Shown: piece by piece, positions 13,344 to 26,600 of the stretch
Position numbering within the stretch: position 1 is the first letter of the stretch
Layout of the letters: the number at the start of each line of letters is the position of its first letter
Assembly: GCA_026874595.1 (NCBI GenBank)
Contig: CM049310.1
Location: 33,541,558 to 33,605,557 of the forward strand
Direction: 5' to 3'
DNA from: Sipunculus nudus
Lineage: Eukaryota; Annelida; Sipuncula; Golfingiida; Sipunculidae
Length of the DNA: 64,000 nt
Notes under the pieces: generated by a model
The model's database searches: none
The model's input: only the letters and a program-made list of their open reading frames with translations
Told to the model about the DNA's origin: nothing
Made by a program: the position numbers and the translations under genes

Positions 13344-14022
13344 ACAAGGGACCTATGGGTCACGGCGCTCAGCTGTTATATATGATAAAAAATATGATTT
13401 AGAAATGAGGCACATGCTGGTTTTATGTGGTAAAAAAATAAGCTGTATTATGAGTTGTTGTTGTTTAGCTTATGTATGATTTTGATAGTACCTTTGGAGA
13501 CAGGGAAGAGGATTGATTTCATTTATTTTATTAACAAATGGAGTGCTATTGCCACACAGATTTTGACTTGGCCATATAACTTATGAGCAGAACATATAAT
13601 ATAAGAGTTTAACTATTAATTAAAAAAAATTACAAATATTGTCCCAAATATAATTTTTATTAAAAATAATACAAGAATCGTATGATTTTTAAAAAAATAA
13701 AATATAACTAAAATGATTATTAAAATAATATTAAAGAATATATTAATGAATGCATTCATGAATACATTTTGAAAGTATTTGCACTGGTATTCATATACTT
13801 TCATTTTTACCTGAATTCCCATTCTTATGAATGAAATTTTATCATTGAGTACATATTCATATTCGTATTTAAACAGAGTTGCAAAATATTCGCACCATGC
13901 ATGTCTGGTATTTATTCAGTTTTCACCAAAACAATGATGTTGAGAATCCAGAATATACAAAATTCACACATTAAAATAATGATCATAAGAACCTGGTTTT
14001 ATGGCTTTTATTTATATTAAAA

Positions 14023-15372
14023 ACAAGGGACCCATGGGTCACGGCGCTCAGCTGATCCTGATTGGACTATAAATGTATCACCATTGTGATACTATATTGA
14101 GTAGATAAAGCTTAGAATATCATGGTCATGTTGGGTTTTATAAAGCAATATAATGTAATATGTGAGTAAATGATATATGAAATAACCTGACTGATGGATT
14201 AATATGGAGTAAAATATAGTGGTTTATTTGCAATTTATTTGAGCAAATATGAATGCAATGACAGTATAATGCTAAGCAGTGGTATATGATGATAATGCTA
14301 TTTGTTGAAGGATCTATAGTGTATGGAAAACTGCAAGAGTTCAATTTGACAGATAAAAGGTTATGATTAACTATACTGATGAGGGGATTTATGAATTTGT
14401 GACTGTATGACATAATATCTTGACAAGATCGGTCTTGACAAGGTGCATTATTTTGATGCCCCTCACGTCTACATATTACACAATATTGACATAATTTCTG
14501 GCATGTACATAGGTACCTATGGACAAATGGTCAACAGTACTGAACCACCTGGAAGGTTAAAATCTTAAAAATATGATGAAATGTAGATAATGTTTGAGAG
14601 GAAGAGGTAATCTGGGCCATGGTTGGTTTATATGATTGAAGAAAATGTTGCAAATAATATTTGAGACCTGACCATGCCTTTCCATTGTTTACCTTTTTGA
14701 TAAACTGTTGACAGTTAAACAGTTTACACATTTGTCTGATGAGATCCAATTTATTTGGTAAACCTTTTTTATCAATTTTATGATATGTATACAGTTGCCA
14801 TAACGTCCTCATTCCACAGGTGCAATGACTTGATAGGGAGGGGTGGGGGAGGGGTGTTGTGTTATGATCAGAGTTACAAAGCCTCTGTCTCTCTGTAGAT
14901 ATTTTCTTTAATTATTAAATTTTATGCTATAGCCATAGAACTATTGTTCACAGTGCCAAGGAGCAAAGCCTCAGTGGGATGAAGAAGGGGATGGTGAGAG
15001 TTACAACACCCTTGCATATACATACAGGATATGAAATTTAATTCAACATTGCTTATAAAAAAAAATATATTCATGAACATTAAATATTTAAAACAGAAAG
15101 AAAGATGGAGAAACAAAGCAAATCATTTTTTTCCCCATTCTACTGAGCCAAGAAAAAATTAACAATATTTGCATTTATTCCTTTTTTTCATTACATAATT
15201 TTAATCCAAGTTTCCCAATGTTACTATAAATTTACAGTATAACATACATGTGATTGTGAATATTTCAGTTGATTCACATTTCTAAATTGCATCAACATTT
15301 ATAGCTAATGTATCTAGTTTATAGTACCTGTCAACAGAACGGGATGGAGGGAGCAAGGGAGGCAATTAGGGA

Positions 15373-15418
<46 letters not shown>

Positions 15419-18043
15419 GAAAGATGGAGAAAGAAAGAGAAAAAGCAGAGGAGAGAAAGAGAGAGAAAGAGACCTAGACTGCCAGAGAGAGAGAGAAAGA
15501 GAGGCTCTCTGGTAATTACTGCCTGACCCAGCCTGACCCAGACACTCACAGTGGCAGTAGGTCAGAACTGAAGGTGTTATGTAACTGCCCAGTACACTGC
15601 ATTTATACTGATCTGATGCAAACAATGAAGACATGGTACCTGGAAACTTGAATAAAATCTACAGTTTTTGATCAATTGGTTTCAAATTTCAGAAACTAAC
15701 AGATAAAATGTTATTGTGTACATGCTGTGAAAATTATATCCACAGCACTAACAGGAAAAATTTGAATATTTATATTTTTTTAAATGGTATCAGGAAAAAA
15801 AGAAAAGTATTCTCAGCTATAAAACTAATACATGTGTTAAAATTAATCCAAGGATAAAAAAAAACCCAATATATCATACCAGGAGCAAACTGGAGTTGGG
15901 AATGTTTAATTTTATGAACTGAAATAAAGGACCAGCAATATAAATTTTGATTATTTAGCCAGTCTCATTTAACAACTGATACAACCATGAGTTATAAGTC
16001 AAACAAATTAAAATCTTTAATGAACACTTGTCTGAGTAATATTTTAAATTTTTGACATATTTATTTATTATTTTAATTTTGTAATAAATATAAACCAACA
16101 AGTTAAAGACCTGGAAAAGACCTGGAAATTTAGATTAATTTAATATAATCAACTGCATCCTTGTCTATCATTATCTTGCTTCATATAATCCCTAATAGTA
16201 AACAACAATTTATTTTAATTATTTATTTTTCATTTTTATGGTTGAAATGAAAAATACCCAATGATGACTGCATGGTGTTATTTGAAATACAATTTTGGCC
16301 ATCCATGGAAGATCGATAAATGATCAGTAATTGCAAGGTAATCCCCTGTAACCCATTAACTATAAATTCCTTTTCCATTTATTTTTTTAAGTTCTTATCA
16401 TAAACCAAATATTAAAAAAAAAAGTTTATTGTTATGTTTATGGCCTAAACAAATACTAGTGGAGGGGGTTGGACAGTTAGATCCAGTTGAAGCCACCCAA
16501 GAGCTGGCTGGCTGCAGAGTGCCTCGCTTCAAGCATGCATAATTGGCCTGAAAGGTCAATGTGGGGACATAAAAGAGGGGCTTCAGTACAGCCAAGGTGT
16601 GATATGGTCTCATAAAAACTTTCATAAAAGCTAGTTTTTGACCAATTCCTTTTATAACTTCAGAATTTAGAAGCTTAATTCCTTACCAGTGCAAGATATG
16701 AAAATTAAATCAACAGTGCTTACAGGGAAAAAACATGCCATGGCCAAAGTTGGGCAAAATTTAAGGTACTGATTTTATATTTATGCTAATAACTTATAAA
16801 AATTGAAAAATTCAGAACTAATTTTGGGAATACAATTGAATCTTGATTAAATAATGTTATATCCCTGGCAAAAAATGTCTACCTTCAGCAATTTTCATGT
16901 TAAGAGAGTAAATATATTTCTTGATTTTTTACAAAGTGCATTATAGTTGGGCCTAGAACTTAAAACAATTACACGATACTGACATCATTTCTGGCATATG
17001 CATAGCAAATGTATAGAAAAATATGTATATTATATATTATCAAAGTCAGATCAGTGGTTTTGATATTAGGCAATCTTAAAGTGTAACAATGGGGTTTTAA
17101 TGGAAAAATGAAGTTTTTTTTAATATCTCTAAGGAATGCAGTCCTAGTGACCAAACTTTTAGTATGGTAGAGGATTTGGGGGACATCTAACTGTATGCAA
17201 AATTTAAGGAACTTAGAGCTGAAGCTGGGGAGCTGAGCTCTAGTAAACTGCATAACACTAGCTTGGTGTAAACAATATATGACATGGTGCTTTAAAACTT
17301 GAATAAAATCTACAGTTTTTGATCAACTGGTTTCAAATTTTTTGTTTTAACAGTTGAAATGGTAACAAAAACATGCTTTGAAAATTAAATCCACAGCAGT
17401 TACAGGAAAAAAATGTGCCATGGTCAAACTTGGGCAAAATTTAAGGTACCAATTTTATATTTTTGCCAATATTAAAAACATTTAACAGATTTTTATCTAA
17501 TTTTTGGTATACAATTCAATTTTGATTATTTAAAGTAGTATTCCTGAAAAAAAAAATTCCTACCTTTAACACTTTTGGTCTTAAGTGACAAAATATCTTT
17601 CCTCATTTTTTTACAAAGTCCATTATATTTGGGCCCATAACTTTTTTAAATTAAATAATACTGACTTAATTTCTGGCATGAACATAGGAACCATATAGAG
17701 GAATATTTATGATAAAAATGAAGAAAACCAGATGAGTGGTTTTGATATTAGGCAGTCCTGAAGTGTGAAAATAGATTTCTAATAAAAAATTGAGGTTTTT
17801 CCTTAATATCTCGAAGGAACGAAGTCATATTGACCCAATTTTTGGCATGGTAGGAGATTTTGGGGACATCTAACTGTATGCTGAATTTCAGATTCGTAGG
17901 TCAAACGGTGTCGAAACGTGCCAGTCTTACAGACGGACATCCAGACGGACAGACGGACAGACAGACGGACGGACAGACGGACGGACGACAGACAATGGAC
18001 CACGACTATAGCTCAGATGACTTATAGTCAGCTGAGCTAAAAA
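14023..18043 (+). mobile_element. Family-1 element, complete nested copy
   Basis: Starts ACAAGGGACCCATGGGTC (14023), with the perfect palindrome GACCCATGGGTC at 14029-14040 and the 5' arm GCTCAGCTGA at 14045-14054. It ends with GGAC repeats (17931-17999) and the 3' hairpin (18009-18039) plus A run. The flanks ...TATATTAAAA and TAAATGTAAT are contiguous in copy A, which defines the empty site. Interior: 14056-14930 is unique, about 14930-15310 matches window positions 1-320, there is a GA microsatellite, and 16130-18043 is the shared body with units 680 bp apart (16738, 17418). No intact ORF, so non-autonomous. Confidence 0.85.
15370..15515. repeat. (GA)n microsatellite and purine-rich tract
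   Basis: Pure GA repeats (about 15370-15408) degrade into GAAA/GAGA sequence to about 15515. The long ORFs read here on both strands are translations of the simple repeat. Confidence 0.95.
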
Positions 18044-19962
18044 TAAATGTAATATATTCATTTTTGACTAATTTCACAATTTGCATCTTTGTCTATCATT
18101 AATTTTCTTCATATGATCCCTAATGATTAGTAATGAATAATATGATTTACTTTTTTATCATTAAAATTGAACTGAAAAATATCATAGGTGACTGCATGGT
18201 GTTATTTGGAATACGTGACATTCTATCCATTGATACAAGATTCTTATATCATCAGTAACTGCAAGTTAATTTCCTGTTATTGTCAACTAACAAATTCCTT
18301 TTCTATTTTTCTTTAATTTGTTATTAAAAATCAATAAAAATTTATTAATTTATTGTTTATTGTTATGTTGTTGGTTAAAACTACTAGATGAGTTGGGTTG
18401 GACACCTGGATCAACTGTGGCTGGCCATAAGCTGCCTTGCTGCCCCAGTTTGAGGCCTGCCTCAAGCATGCATAATTTGCTGAAAGTTCAACAAGGTCAA
18501 CATACAGGTGACTCAAGAGGGGCTAGAGAGAGCCAAGGTCTGACATGGTCTCATAAAAACATTAATAAAAGCTACAATTTTTGGCCAATTTCTAACAGCT
18601 TTCTAAACTAAAAAGCTGAAATCCTTATGTGTGCATGATATGAAAATTATATCAACAGTGCTCACAGGAAACAAACGTGCCATGGTCAAAGTTGGGCAAA
18701 ATTTAAGGTACTAATTTTATATTTATACTAATAACTTAATAATAAATTCAGAACTAATTTTGGGTATTCAATTGAATCTTGATTAAATAATGTTACATCC
18801 CTGACAAAAAATTTCTAGCTTCAGCAATCCTCTTGTTAAGGGAGTAAAAATATTTCTTGATTTTTTACAAAGTGCATTATGTTTGGGCCTATAACTTATA
18901 ACAATTACGCAATACTGACATCATTTCTGGCATTTGCATAGAGAATGTATAGAAAAATATGTATATTATATATGATTAAAGTCAGATCAGTGGTTTTGAT
19001 ATTAGGCAGTCTTGAAGTGTAACAATAGGTTTTTAGTGGAAAAAATGAAGTTTTTCATTAATATCTCGAAGGTATTAAGTCCTAGTGACCAAATTCTTGG
19101 CATGGTAGGGGATTTGGGAGACATCTAATTGTATGCCCAATTTTTGGAACTAAGAGCTGAAGCTGTGGCGCTGAGCTCTTTGCAAACTGCATGAAACTAG
19201 CTTGATGTAAACTATTGTTACATGGTGCTTGAAAACTTGAATAAAATCTACAGTTTTTTATCAACCGGTTTCAAATTTTTGGTGTAAACAGACAAAATGC
19301 TAACAAAAACATGCTGTGAAAATTAAATCCACAGTACTTACAGGAAAAAAACGTGCCATGGTCAAAGTTGGGCAAAATTTAAGGTACCAATTTTTTATTT
19401 TTGTTAATATTTTAAAAATTTAAAAGATTTTGATCTAATTTTGGGTATACAATTTAATTTTGATTAATTAAAGTTATATTACTGGAAAAAAGTCCATAGC
19501 TTTAACATGTTTTGTGTTAAGTGATGAAATATCTTTCCTGATTTTTTACAAAATGCATTATGTTTGGGGCCATAACTTTTTTAAATTATATAATACAGAC
19601 ATAATTTATGGCATGTACATAGGAACTATATAGAGGAATATTTATGGTTAATATGAGGAAAAACAGATGAGTGGTTTTGATATTAGGCAGTCCTGAAGTG
19701 AGAAAATAGGTTTTTAATAAAAAATTGAGGTTTTTCCTTTATTTCTCAAAGGAACGAAGTTGCAAAGACCCAGTTTTCGGCTTGGTAGGAGATCTTGGGG
19801 ACATCTAACATTATGCTGAATTTTGGATTCCTAGGTCTTACGGTTTCTAAACGTGCCACATCTACGGACGGACAGACAGATGGACGGACGGACGGACGGA
19901 CAGACGGCGGACAATGGACCACGACTATAGCTCAGATGACTTATAGTCAGCTGAGCTAAAAA

Positions 19963-20389
19963 CTTCCTGATAAATGTTCAGTTTATACAAGGCACACATA
20001 ACTGAGGGAAATAACATCCCAACAATGCCAACCTAACATCTTTTGGAAAAGGCAGAACTGATGTTCCTAAGGCTACCATGAGTACTAGCACAATATCACT
20101 TTCACTCACATGCCACCAAGCCAGTTAACCCTTTACTGTTCAGAGGCTCACTAAAGGGCACTCAAAATTAGCACACATGCAGAGCCCTCTCATGTGGCCA
20201 TGCAGATTCTATCAGATATACACATACTGCATATTTATTTTTATTCTAAAGATTCCTATTGCCCTAAAGCAAATCCTTTCTACAGGAACTGTTAACAATT
20301 TGGTAAAGATAAAACAGAAGATGAACAAGATATTGCCTGTAAAGTAAATGTTAATTATGAAAGATATAAATATCAACTAGACATTTCTT
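19963..20389. other. No gene seen; spacer
   Basis: AT-rich sequence between two elements, with nothing recognisable. Confidence 0.6.
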
Positions 20390-20559
20390 GGCACCGCAGG
20401 TGCCGGAGTATCCCCAGACATAGTAGGCCCCCCCCCTTTAAGAATATGCCCCCATTTTTAGCAGCATATACTGACACTTGGCATATTTATTGTTTCTTTC
20501 ATCTATCAATCCACAATCTTGTTGAAGATGTTGGTCCTGTGACCTTGATCTTTTTAAAG

Positions 20560-22640
20560 ATGTGTGCCGTGACCTTGACCTTTGACCTCATGACCCCAAA
20601 AACAATTGGAGTCTTGCTTTTCCAGTGGGACATATACAAGTCAAGTTTGAAATCTATACATAAATAAAGCAGGAATTATCATGCTAAAAGTAATTTTTGG
20701 ACATGGTCCTGTGACCTTCACCTTTGACCTTGTGACCTCAAAATCGATAGGGTTCTTCTTCTCTTGGCAGGTGAACTATATGTGCAAGATGAAAGATCTG
20801 AGATGAAATGTATCGCTGAAAATACATCCACATCTTTTTAAAGATGTGTCCTGTGACCTTGACCTTTGACCTCATGACCCCAAAATCAATTCGGGTCTTG
20901 CTTTTATCAATGGGACATATACAAGTCAAGTTTGAAATCAATACATCATTAAAAGGAGGAATTATCATCCAGAAACTAATTTTTTGACAGATGGCTCCTG
21001 TGACCTTCACCTTTGACCCTGGACCTCAGAATTGATAGGGGTCTTCCATTCTTGGCAGGTGAACTATATGTGCAAGATGAAAGGTCTGAGATGAAATGTT
21101 TGGCTGAAAATGCATCCACAATCTTTTTAAAGAATTTCTGTGACCTTGACCTTTGACCTCATGACCCCAAAATCAATTTGGGTCTTGCTTTTCCAATGGG
21201 ACATATACAAGTCAAGTTTGAAATCCATACATCAATAAAAACAGGAATTATCATCCAGAAACTAATTTTTGGACAGATGGCTCCTGTGACCCTCACCTTT
21301 GACCTTGTGACCTCAAAATTGATCGGGGTCTTCCTCTCTCGGCAGGTGAACTATATGTGCAAGATGAAAGATGGGATATGAAATGATTGGCTGAAAATGC
21401 ACCCACATCTTCCTAAAGATGTGTCCTGTGACCTTGACCTTTGACCTCATGACCCCCGAATCAATTTGAATCTTGCTTTTCAAACGGGACATATACAAGT
21501 CAAGTTTGAAATCCATACATCAATAAAAACAAGAATTATCATCCAGAAACTAATTTTTGGACAGATGGCTCCTGTGACCTTCACCTTTGACCTTGTGACC
21601 TCAAAATTGATCGGGGTCTTCCTCTCTTGGCAGGTGAACTATATGTGCAAGATGAAAGATCTGAGATGAAATGTTTGGCTGAAAATGCACCCACATCTTT
21701 CTAAAGATATGTCCTGTGACCTTGACCTTTGACCTCATGACCCCAAATTCAATTTGGATCTTGCTTTTCCAATGGGACATATACAAATCAAGTTTGAAAT
21801 CCATACATCAATAAAAACAGGAGTTATCATCCAGAAACTAATTTTTGGACAGATGGCTCCTGTGACCTTCACCTTTGACCTTGTGACCTCAAAATTGATA
21901 GGGGTCTTCCATTCTTGGCAGGTGAACTATATGTGCAAGATGAAAGATCTGAGATGAATTGTTTGGCTAAAAATGCATCCACAATCTATTAAAGATGTTT
22001 CCTGTGAACTTGACCTTTGACCTCATGACCCCAAAATCAATTCAGGTCTTGCTTTTCCAATAGGTCAAATACAAGTCAAGTTTGAAATCCATACATCAAT
22101 AAAAGAAGGAATTATCATCAAGAAACTAATTTTTGGACAGATGGCTCCTGTGACCTTCACCTTTGACCTTGTGACCTCAAAATTGATAGGGGTCTTCTTC
22201 TATTGGCAGATGAACTATATGTGCAAGATGAAAGGTCTGAGATGAAATGTTTGGCTGAAAATGCATCCACAATCTTTTTATAGATGTGTCCTGTGACCTT
22301 GACCTTTGACCTCATGACCCCAAAATCAATTGGAGTCTTGCTTTTTCAATGGGACATATATAAGTCAAGTTTGAAATCAATACATCAATAAAAGCAGGAA
22401 TTATCATCCACGAACTAATTTTTGGACAGATAGCTCCTGTGGCCTTGACCTTTGACCTTGTGACCCAAAAATTTATATGGATCTTCCACTATTGGCAAGT
22501 GAGCTATATACTGAAGATGGAAGACCTGGGATGAAAGTTTGGCTTAAAATGCATCCACAGTATCTTTTAAGATGCCAGTCCAGTGACCTTGACCTTTGAC
22601 CTCATGACCCTAGAACCTATAGGGTTCTTACTTTAGTGGT
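20560..22640 (+). repeat. 288-bp dimeric tandem array (about 7.5 units)
   Basis: The phrase TTTGACCTCATGACC recurs at 20581, 20865, 21152, 21440, 21728, 22016, 22305 and 22595, a period of 284-290 bp. Each unit is a dimer. One half starts CCTGTGACCTTGACCTTTGACC and continues CTCATGACCC. The other starts CCTGTGACCTTCACCTTTGACC and continues TTGTGACCTC. Half lengths are about 146 and 142 bp. 288 is divisible by three, so 67-aa ORFs recur in register on both strands, but they are broken in every unit and look like no protein. Confidence 0.95.
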
Positions 22641-23200
22641 GGGCCATACATAAGTCATGTTTGAAATCCATATGGCTATCAACACTGGAGATATCATAAG
22701 AGGTGTGTGATTTTCACCATATATGGCAATATTCAAGGTCAAGGCCACTCTCATAGGAAAGGTCATGACCCCAATTTAAATAAACATCATCCCATAACCC
22801 ATACCTATGTATATGCATAAAATAAAAGAAATCTGTCCATTAGTTTTTGACTTATAATGCTCATAGTACTGTTAGGTGGCAATTTTGGGGTATTAAACGG
22901 CACAAAAACAAGTAAATGATAATAGGTGGCGCCACCAGTTTCTGGAACATGACAACCCTATCCATTATCTTCCATCAACTTGATTTTGGGATAAATCCAT
23001 GCAAGATTTCTTGAGATATTAAAGAATTTGTGTGATTTTCCCCAAAATTGGACCTATTCAAGGTCAAGGACACTCTCCTAGTAAAGGTCATGACCTCATT
23101 TTAAATAGGCGTCGTCCTCTTACCCATATCTATACATATACCAAGTTTGGTAAAGTTCTGTGAAATATTTTTTGGGTTATCGCGCCAACAAGATTCATAT

Positions 23201-23224
23201 GCGGCGGCGGCGGCGGCGGCGGGA
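23201..23224. repeat. (GCG)n microsatellite in the 3' part of family 3
   Basis: About seven GCG triplets followed by GGGACCGG, directly before the 3' terminal hairpin. It occupies the place where other families carry GGAC or GACA repeats. The array-less copy at 56540-57216 has only GCGGGGGCGG here. Confidence 0.9.
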
Positions 23225-23275
23225 CCGGTATGAAAACATAGTATCCCCCGACTTTGTCTGGGGATACAATGATAT

Positions 23276-24029
23276 AAATATAAAAAGTAAATCAATTAAT
23301 TTGTGAAAACTGTTAAACTTCCACCGATAAATATACATAGAACTTTAAATCACACATTTCAGTTAAATGCTCCAAGATACAAATGTGCTCCTCAATTTGA
23401 AAGGTTCTTTCAGTCTGAAAGTGGCACTGGTATAAATCCCTTGAAGAACTCCATTTCTGAATGTTAGATGAATTGGCAATTTCCCTGAAATACTGCAAAC
23501 TAATAGAGACAATGCATCCAATTCTTATTACCTTTACAGCCACTCGGGATTCACAGTAAGGGAACAATTAGAACGTTGTATATCCAAAGACCTGCATTGT
23601 CTCAAGTGCTGCATTACTTTTTTCTTTAAATGCAAGTTGATTGAGCATGGTCTATACTGTCACAAGTGAGTGACCTGATGACTGAAATGTGAAGAACAGA
23701 GATTTCAGAGGCCATTACTCCTCCCATCAATCATAGCATTTCATACCTAGACCTGGCTCACAAGGATAATGTCCATACGCTAACCATGTGGATTAAACTC
23801 ACAACACACAAATTTAATATTGATACCGGCTCTTTTTTTCTGGAAATATTTTACTTAATTTCTCAGTGATATTTTGCTGAGATGCATAGCACTTTTATAT
23901 ATGTGTACAAAACATAAAGTTGTGACTATTAGACAATGTGGTGCGGTTATTTTGAATTGTGAATAAATAATATAAACTTAATTTTTTATATGGATTGTAC
24001 AACTAGTTATAATAACTATAATAATAGGC
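23276..24029. other. No gene seen; spacer
   Basis: No exon or repeat recognised. Confidence 0.6.
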
Positions 24030-24240
24030 ATTCTCCACAGCTCAGATGACGGTGTTCGGTAGTCTGTAGAGGTGGAGAAAACTGGAGGACTCATAGAAAA
24101 CCACCAACCCTGGACAGGCCACTAAAACCAACTTTTATGGCAACTCTGGGGATCAAAGGGAAAAGGCTCATGGGAAAGTAACACGGTCAATTAAACAGCA
24201 CACCACACAAAGCTCGAGCCACCACCCATGCCATTTTGTT
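24030..24240 (+). repeat. SINE-like dispersed repeat fragment
   Basis: The stretch GAGGTGGAGAAAACTGG followed by GAAAACCACCAACC resembles the GGAGAAAACC-type core of dispersed repeats common in marine invertebrate genomes. This is recognition by eye only; ends are uncertain. Confidence 0.35.
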
Positions 24241-26194
24241 TTGGTGATTAATCTGTAATTTAATTTCCTTGAGACCCATATGACTTGTTTCCCAAAAGAA
24301 TACCACAATTCTCAGCCAGATGACACCAACAGTGGCAGCTTCCTGTCAGGAAAGGAAAGAATTGTACAGAAAAATAAAGATTCTGAACCCACAACCTGAT
24401 CTGCAAAAATCCAATATTTAATCTCACAAGCCCTAAGCCTTTTATGTCTGTAAAAATTCCTTTGAATCCATAGTAACTTTAAATTAAAGATATCTACATG
24501 AACAACGAAACAGATAAACAGAACAAACAGTAAATGCAGACCTATGTGCAAATACACACAAGTAAACAAATCTTTAATATGAATTCACCTAGACTTAATT
24601 ACTCCTTTCCGAACAACTTCATTCCTCCTCCAAAAACCACTTAATTAAATCTTTTGCAAGAAAAATCTTTGATTTACAATGAAAACAGTGGGATCGATTG
24701 ATTGACAATACTACATTATGATGATTCTAAATTCCATTTCCCTAAGCTGCTGACCTAGTTTAAAGTTCTGCCATAATAAAAATCATTAAAAAGACATTTA
24801 AAACCAAATTAATAGTTATTGGGCCCAAACTATGCAAAATTAATGTGTTTATGAAAAACAAAATGTAAAAAGCTTGTGGGAAAAAAGACATGCATGGTAA
24901 TAACACATCAACCGTCTCTTGAGGTTACTAGCATTCACTGAAAAAACTTAACTAAAATGTCATGGTTGACATTTAAAAAAATATAAAAGATGAGAAATGT
25001 CACCATCACAGGCAGCAGAATTGTATTGATGTTGATGCATTATATTAATAATGGACAGTAAATATTAATGTGTCGAGTCATCTCTCATCTCAAGGACAGT
25101 GATCCTTAATGCCTTCCGTCACCTGGTTTACGACGCCATCTCCTTGGAGATGCACTGGCAGATGTATGGTCCCCTTGTGTCCTTGAGATCATGAGGTTAC
25201 GATGGATCGTTGTGTGGCCGTGCAGTGTAATAACTTTGTGTGATTTACTACATTGTTTACCATCCTGTTAAAATGGAGGAGTGACCTTTATTTGATACAT
25301 TAAATAAACACCTACTGTACTCTCTAAATGATGGTTATGTATTGTGCTTGCAATATACCTTCAAAGAGTACATGGCTATTCCAAAGATGATGTATCACGA
25401 GCGGTTTGGGAGTGCTTGATCTTGGAGGACTTTCTTCATAAATATAGATGATTATACATCAGCTACTGCCACTTCCTCACATGAAAAACTATTGCACAAA
25501 AATACTCAATGCATATCAAAATTTCATTTCATATAAATTTATTTCTGACATAATAATTATGATAATACAATTATAGGTCTATTTTCATCTTTCACATTAG
25601 GAAATTTAAACCACCATTCTGTGATTAATAAATTATAAATAACCTGTGATATATATAAAATATTTAAACTTAAAAATCCTGTAAACTGTATAAAGTTTCA
25701 GCTCATCATTATATATTCAACATTTTCTTTGATACACATCTTTATGACAAATAAGTTTCAGTTTTACATCTTTGTGAGAATTTAATGGTGTTGCACCTTT
25801 GAGAGCTGGGTCCTAACTGCCACTAGGAAATCGTGTATCACTCATGGAGAAATCAGCAATGTAACAGTTACAGACAAATCAAAATGATGTCATTCAAGGG
25901 AGGGTCTCCAGATTCTGTAACTTACACCAGCACCAACGTTTGTTTTGCTCCAGGCCTGGATTAGCTCAGTTACTCAGCAATTACATCTGTCAATGTCACT
26001 GCCACTGAACTGTTACTCAATAATAACAGAGATCATCTCACCCCAGGAATAAACACAGGTAAAAAATTATATTTTGATGAATACGCATAAAATCATGGAT
26101 TTCAGTAATGATATTTTCACCTTCAGTTAATTCAATTATCAGCAATTCTCAAGGGCATTAGCTATTCAACAAGAGCAATGCGAACGTGCATAAT
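24241..26194. other. No gene seen; contains a GC-richer island near 25075-25240
   Basis: Mostly AT-rich. The island at 25075-25240 has nested inverted repeats: ATCTCAAGGACA (about 25087) pairs with TGTCCTTGAGAT (about 25179), and CATCTCCTTGGAGATG lies between them. No reading frame through it gives a recognisable protein. Confidence 0.55.
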
Positions 26195-26600
26195 AAGCCT
26201 GACCTCTGACCTCATAAAATATGCATGAAATCTGCTGAGATATTTTAATAAGGTGAGAAACTCTATTGGTAAATATGTATAATGAGTTTCATGAAAATCC
26301 ACAGGATTATTGTTAAGTCACCTCAGTGCTTCCTCAGAGCAGTAACCTCTAAACTCATAAAATATGCATGGATTTTGCTGGAAATCAAACTTAGGCAAGA
26401 AATTTTATTGATTAACATTTCTGATGAGTTTGATCAAATCCTTCATGTTCTTCTTATGTTATCATGGCAACACCACAAATTATTACATATGCGTGGATTT
26501 TGCCCATAATCAAACTCGGGCAAGATAATCTTTTGGTAAGTACTTTTGGTGATATTGGTGAAAACCCATCAAAGCCTGGTAAGTTGTAGTGGCAACACTA
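26195..26600 (+). repeat. Old degenerate tandem repeat, about three units of 125-145 bp
   Basis: Units share ATAAAATATGCATG / ATTACATATGCGTGGATTTTGC, AATCAAACTTAGGCAAGA / AATCAAACTCGGGCAAGA and TGGCAACAC. Unit starts are near 26210, 26350 and 26478. They are diverged and probably related to the other roughly 145-bp monomers in the window. Confidence 0.6.

Larger units (their letters stand above)
13344..19962 (+). mobile_element. Family-1 element (outer copy) interrupted by a nested copy
   Basis: The left terminus starts ACAAGGGACCTATGGGTC at 13344, followed by GCTCAGCTG. The right terminus is the TAGCTCAG...CTGAGCTA hairpin with an A run at about 19928-19962, preceded by GGAC repeats (19862-19910). 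Its two halves, 13344-14022 and 18044-19962, join exactly at the point where copy A at about 1370 is continuous. Removing the insert gives an element of about 2.6 kb. The right half carries the two internal units 675 bp apart (CCATGG at 18680 and 19355). Confidence 0.85.
20390..23275 (+). mobile_element. Family-3 tandem-repeat element, complete copy
   Basis: The left end is a perfect hairpin GGCACC-GCA-GGTGCC (20390-20404), then GTATCCCCAGACATAGT (20408-20424). The right end (about 23242-23268) is a hairpin of GTATCCCCCGAC against GTCTGGGGATAC with a TTT loop. Its right arm ACTTTGTCTGGGGATAC is the inverted copy of the 5' arm with one mismatch in 17. In between lie the 288-bp array, then a 3' module made of two related blocks 325 bp apart (TCAAGGTC at 22733 and 23058) with GGTGGCGCCACC at 22926, then a GCG microsatellite. 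No coding capacity is visible. Confidence 0.85.

Noticed and set aside
15308-15634. 72-106-aa ORFs on both strands
   Set aside because: They read through the GA microsatellite and are low-complexity Arg/Glu or Ser/Leu strings.
21178-21957. Recurring 67-aa ORFs in register on both strands
   Set aside because: Consequence of a 288-bp tandem repeat being a multiple of three; each is broken in every unit.
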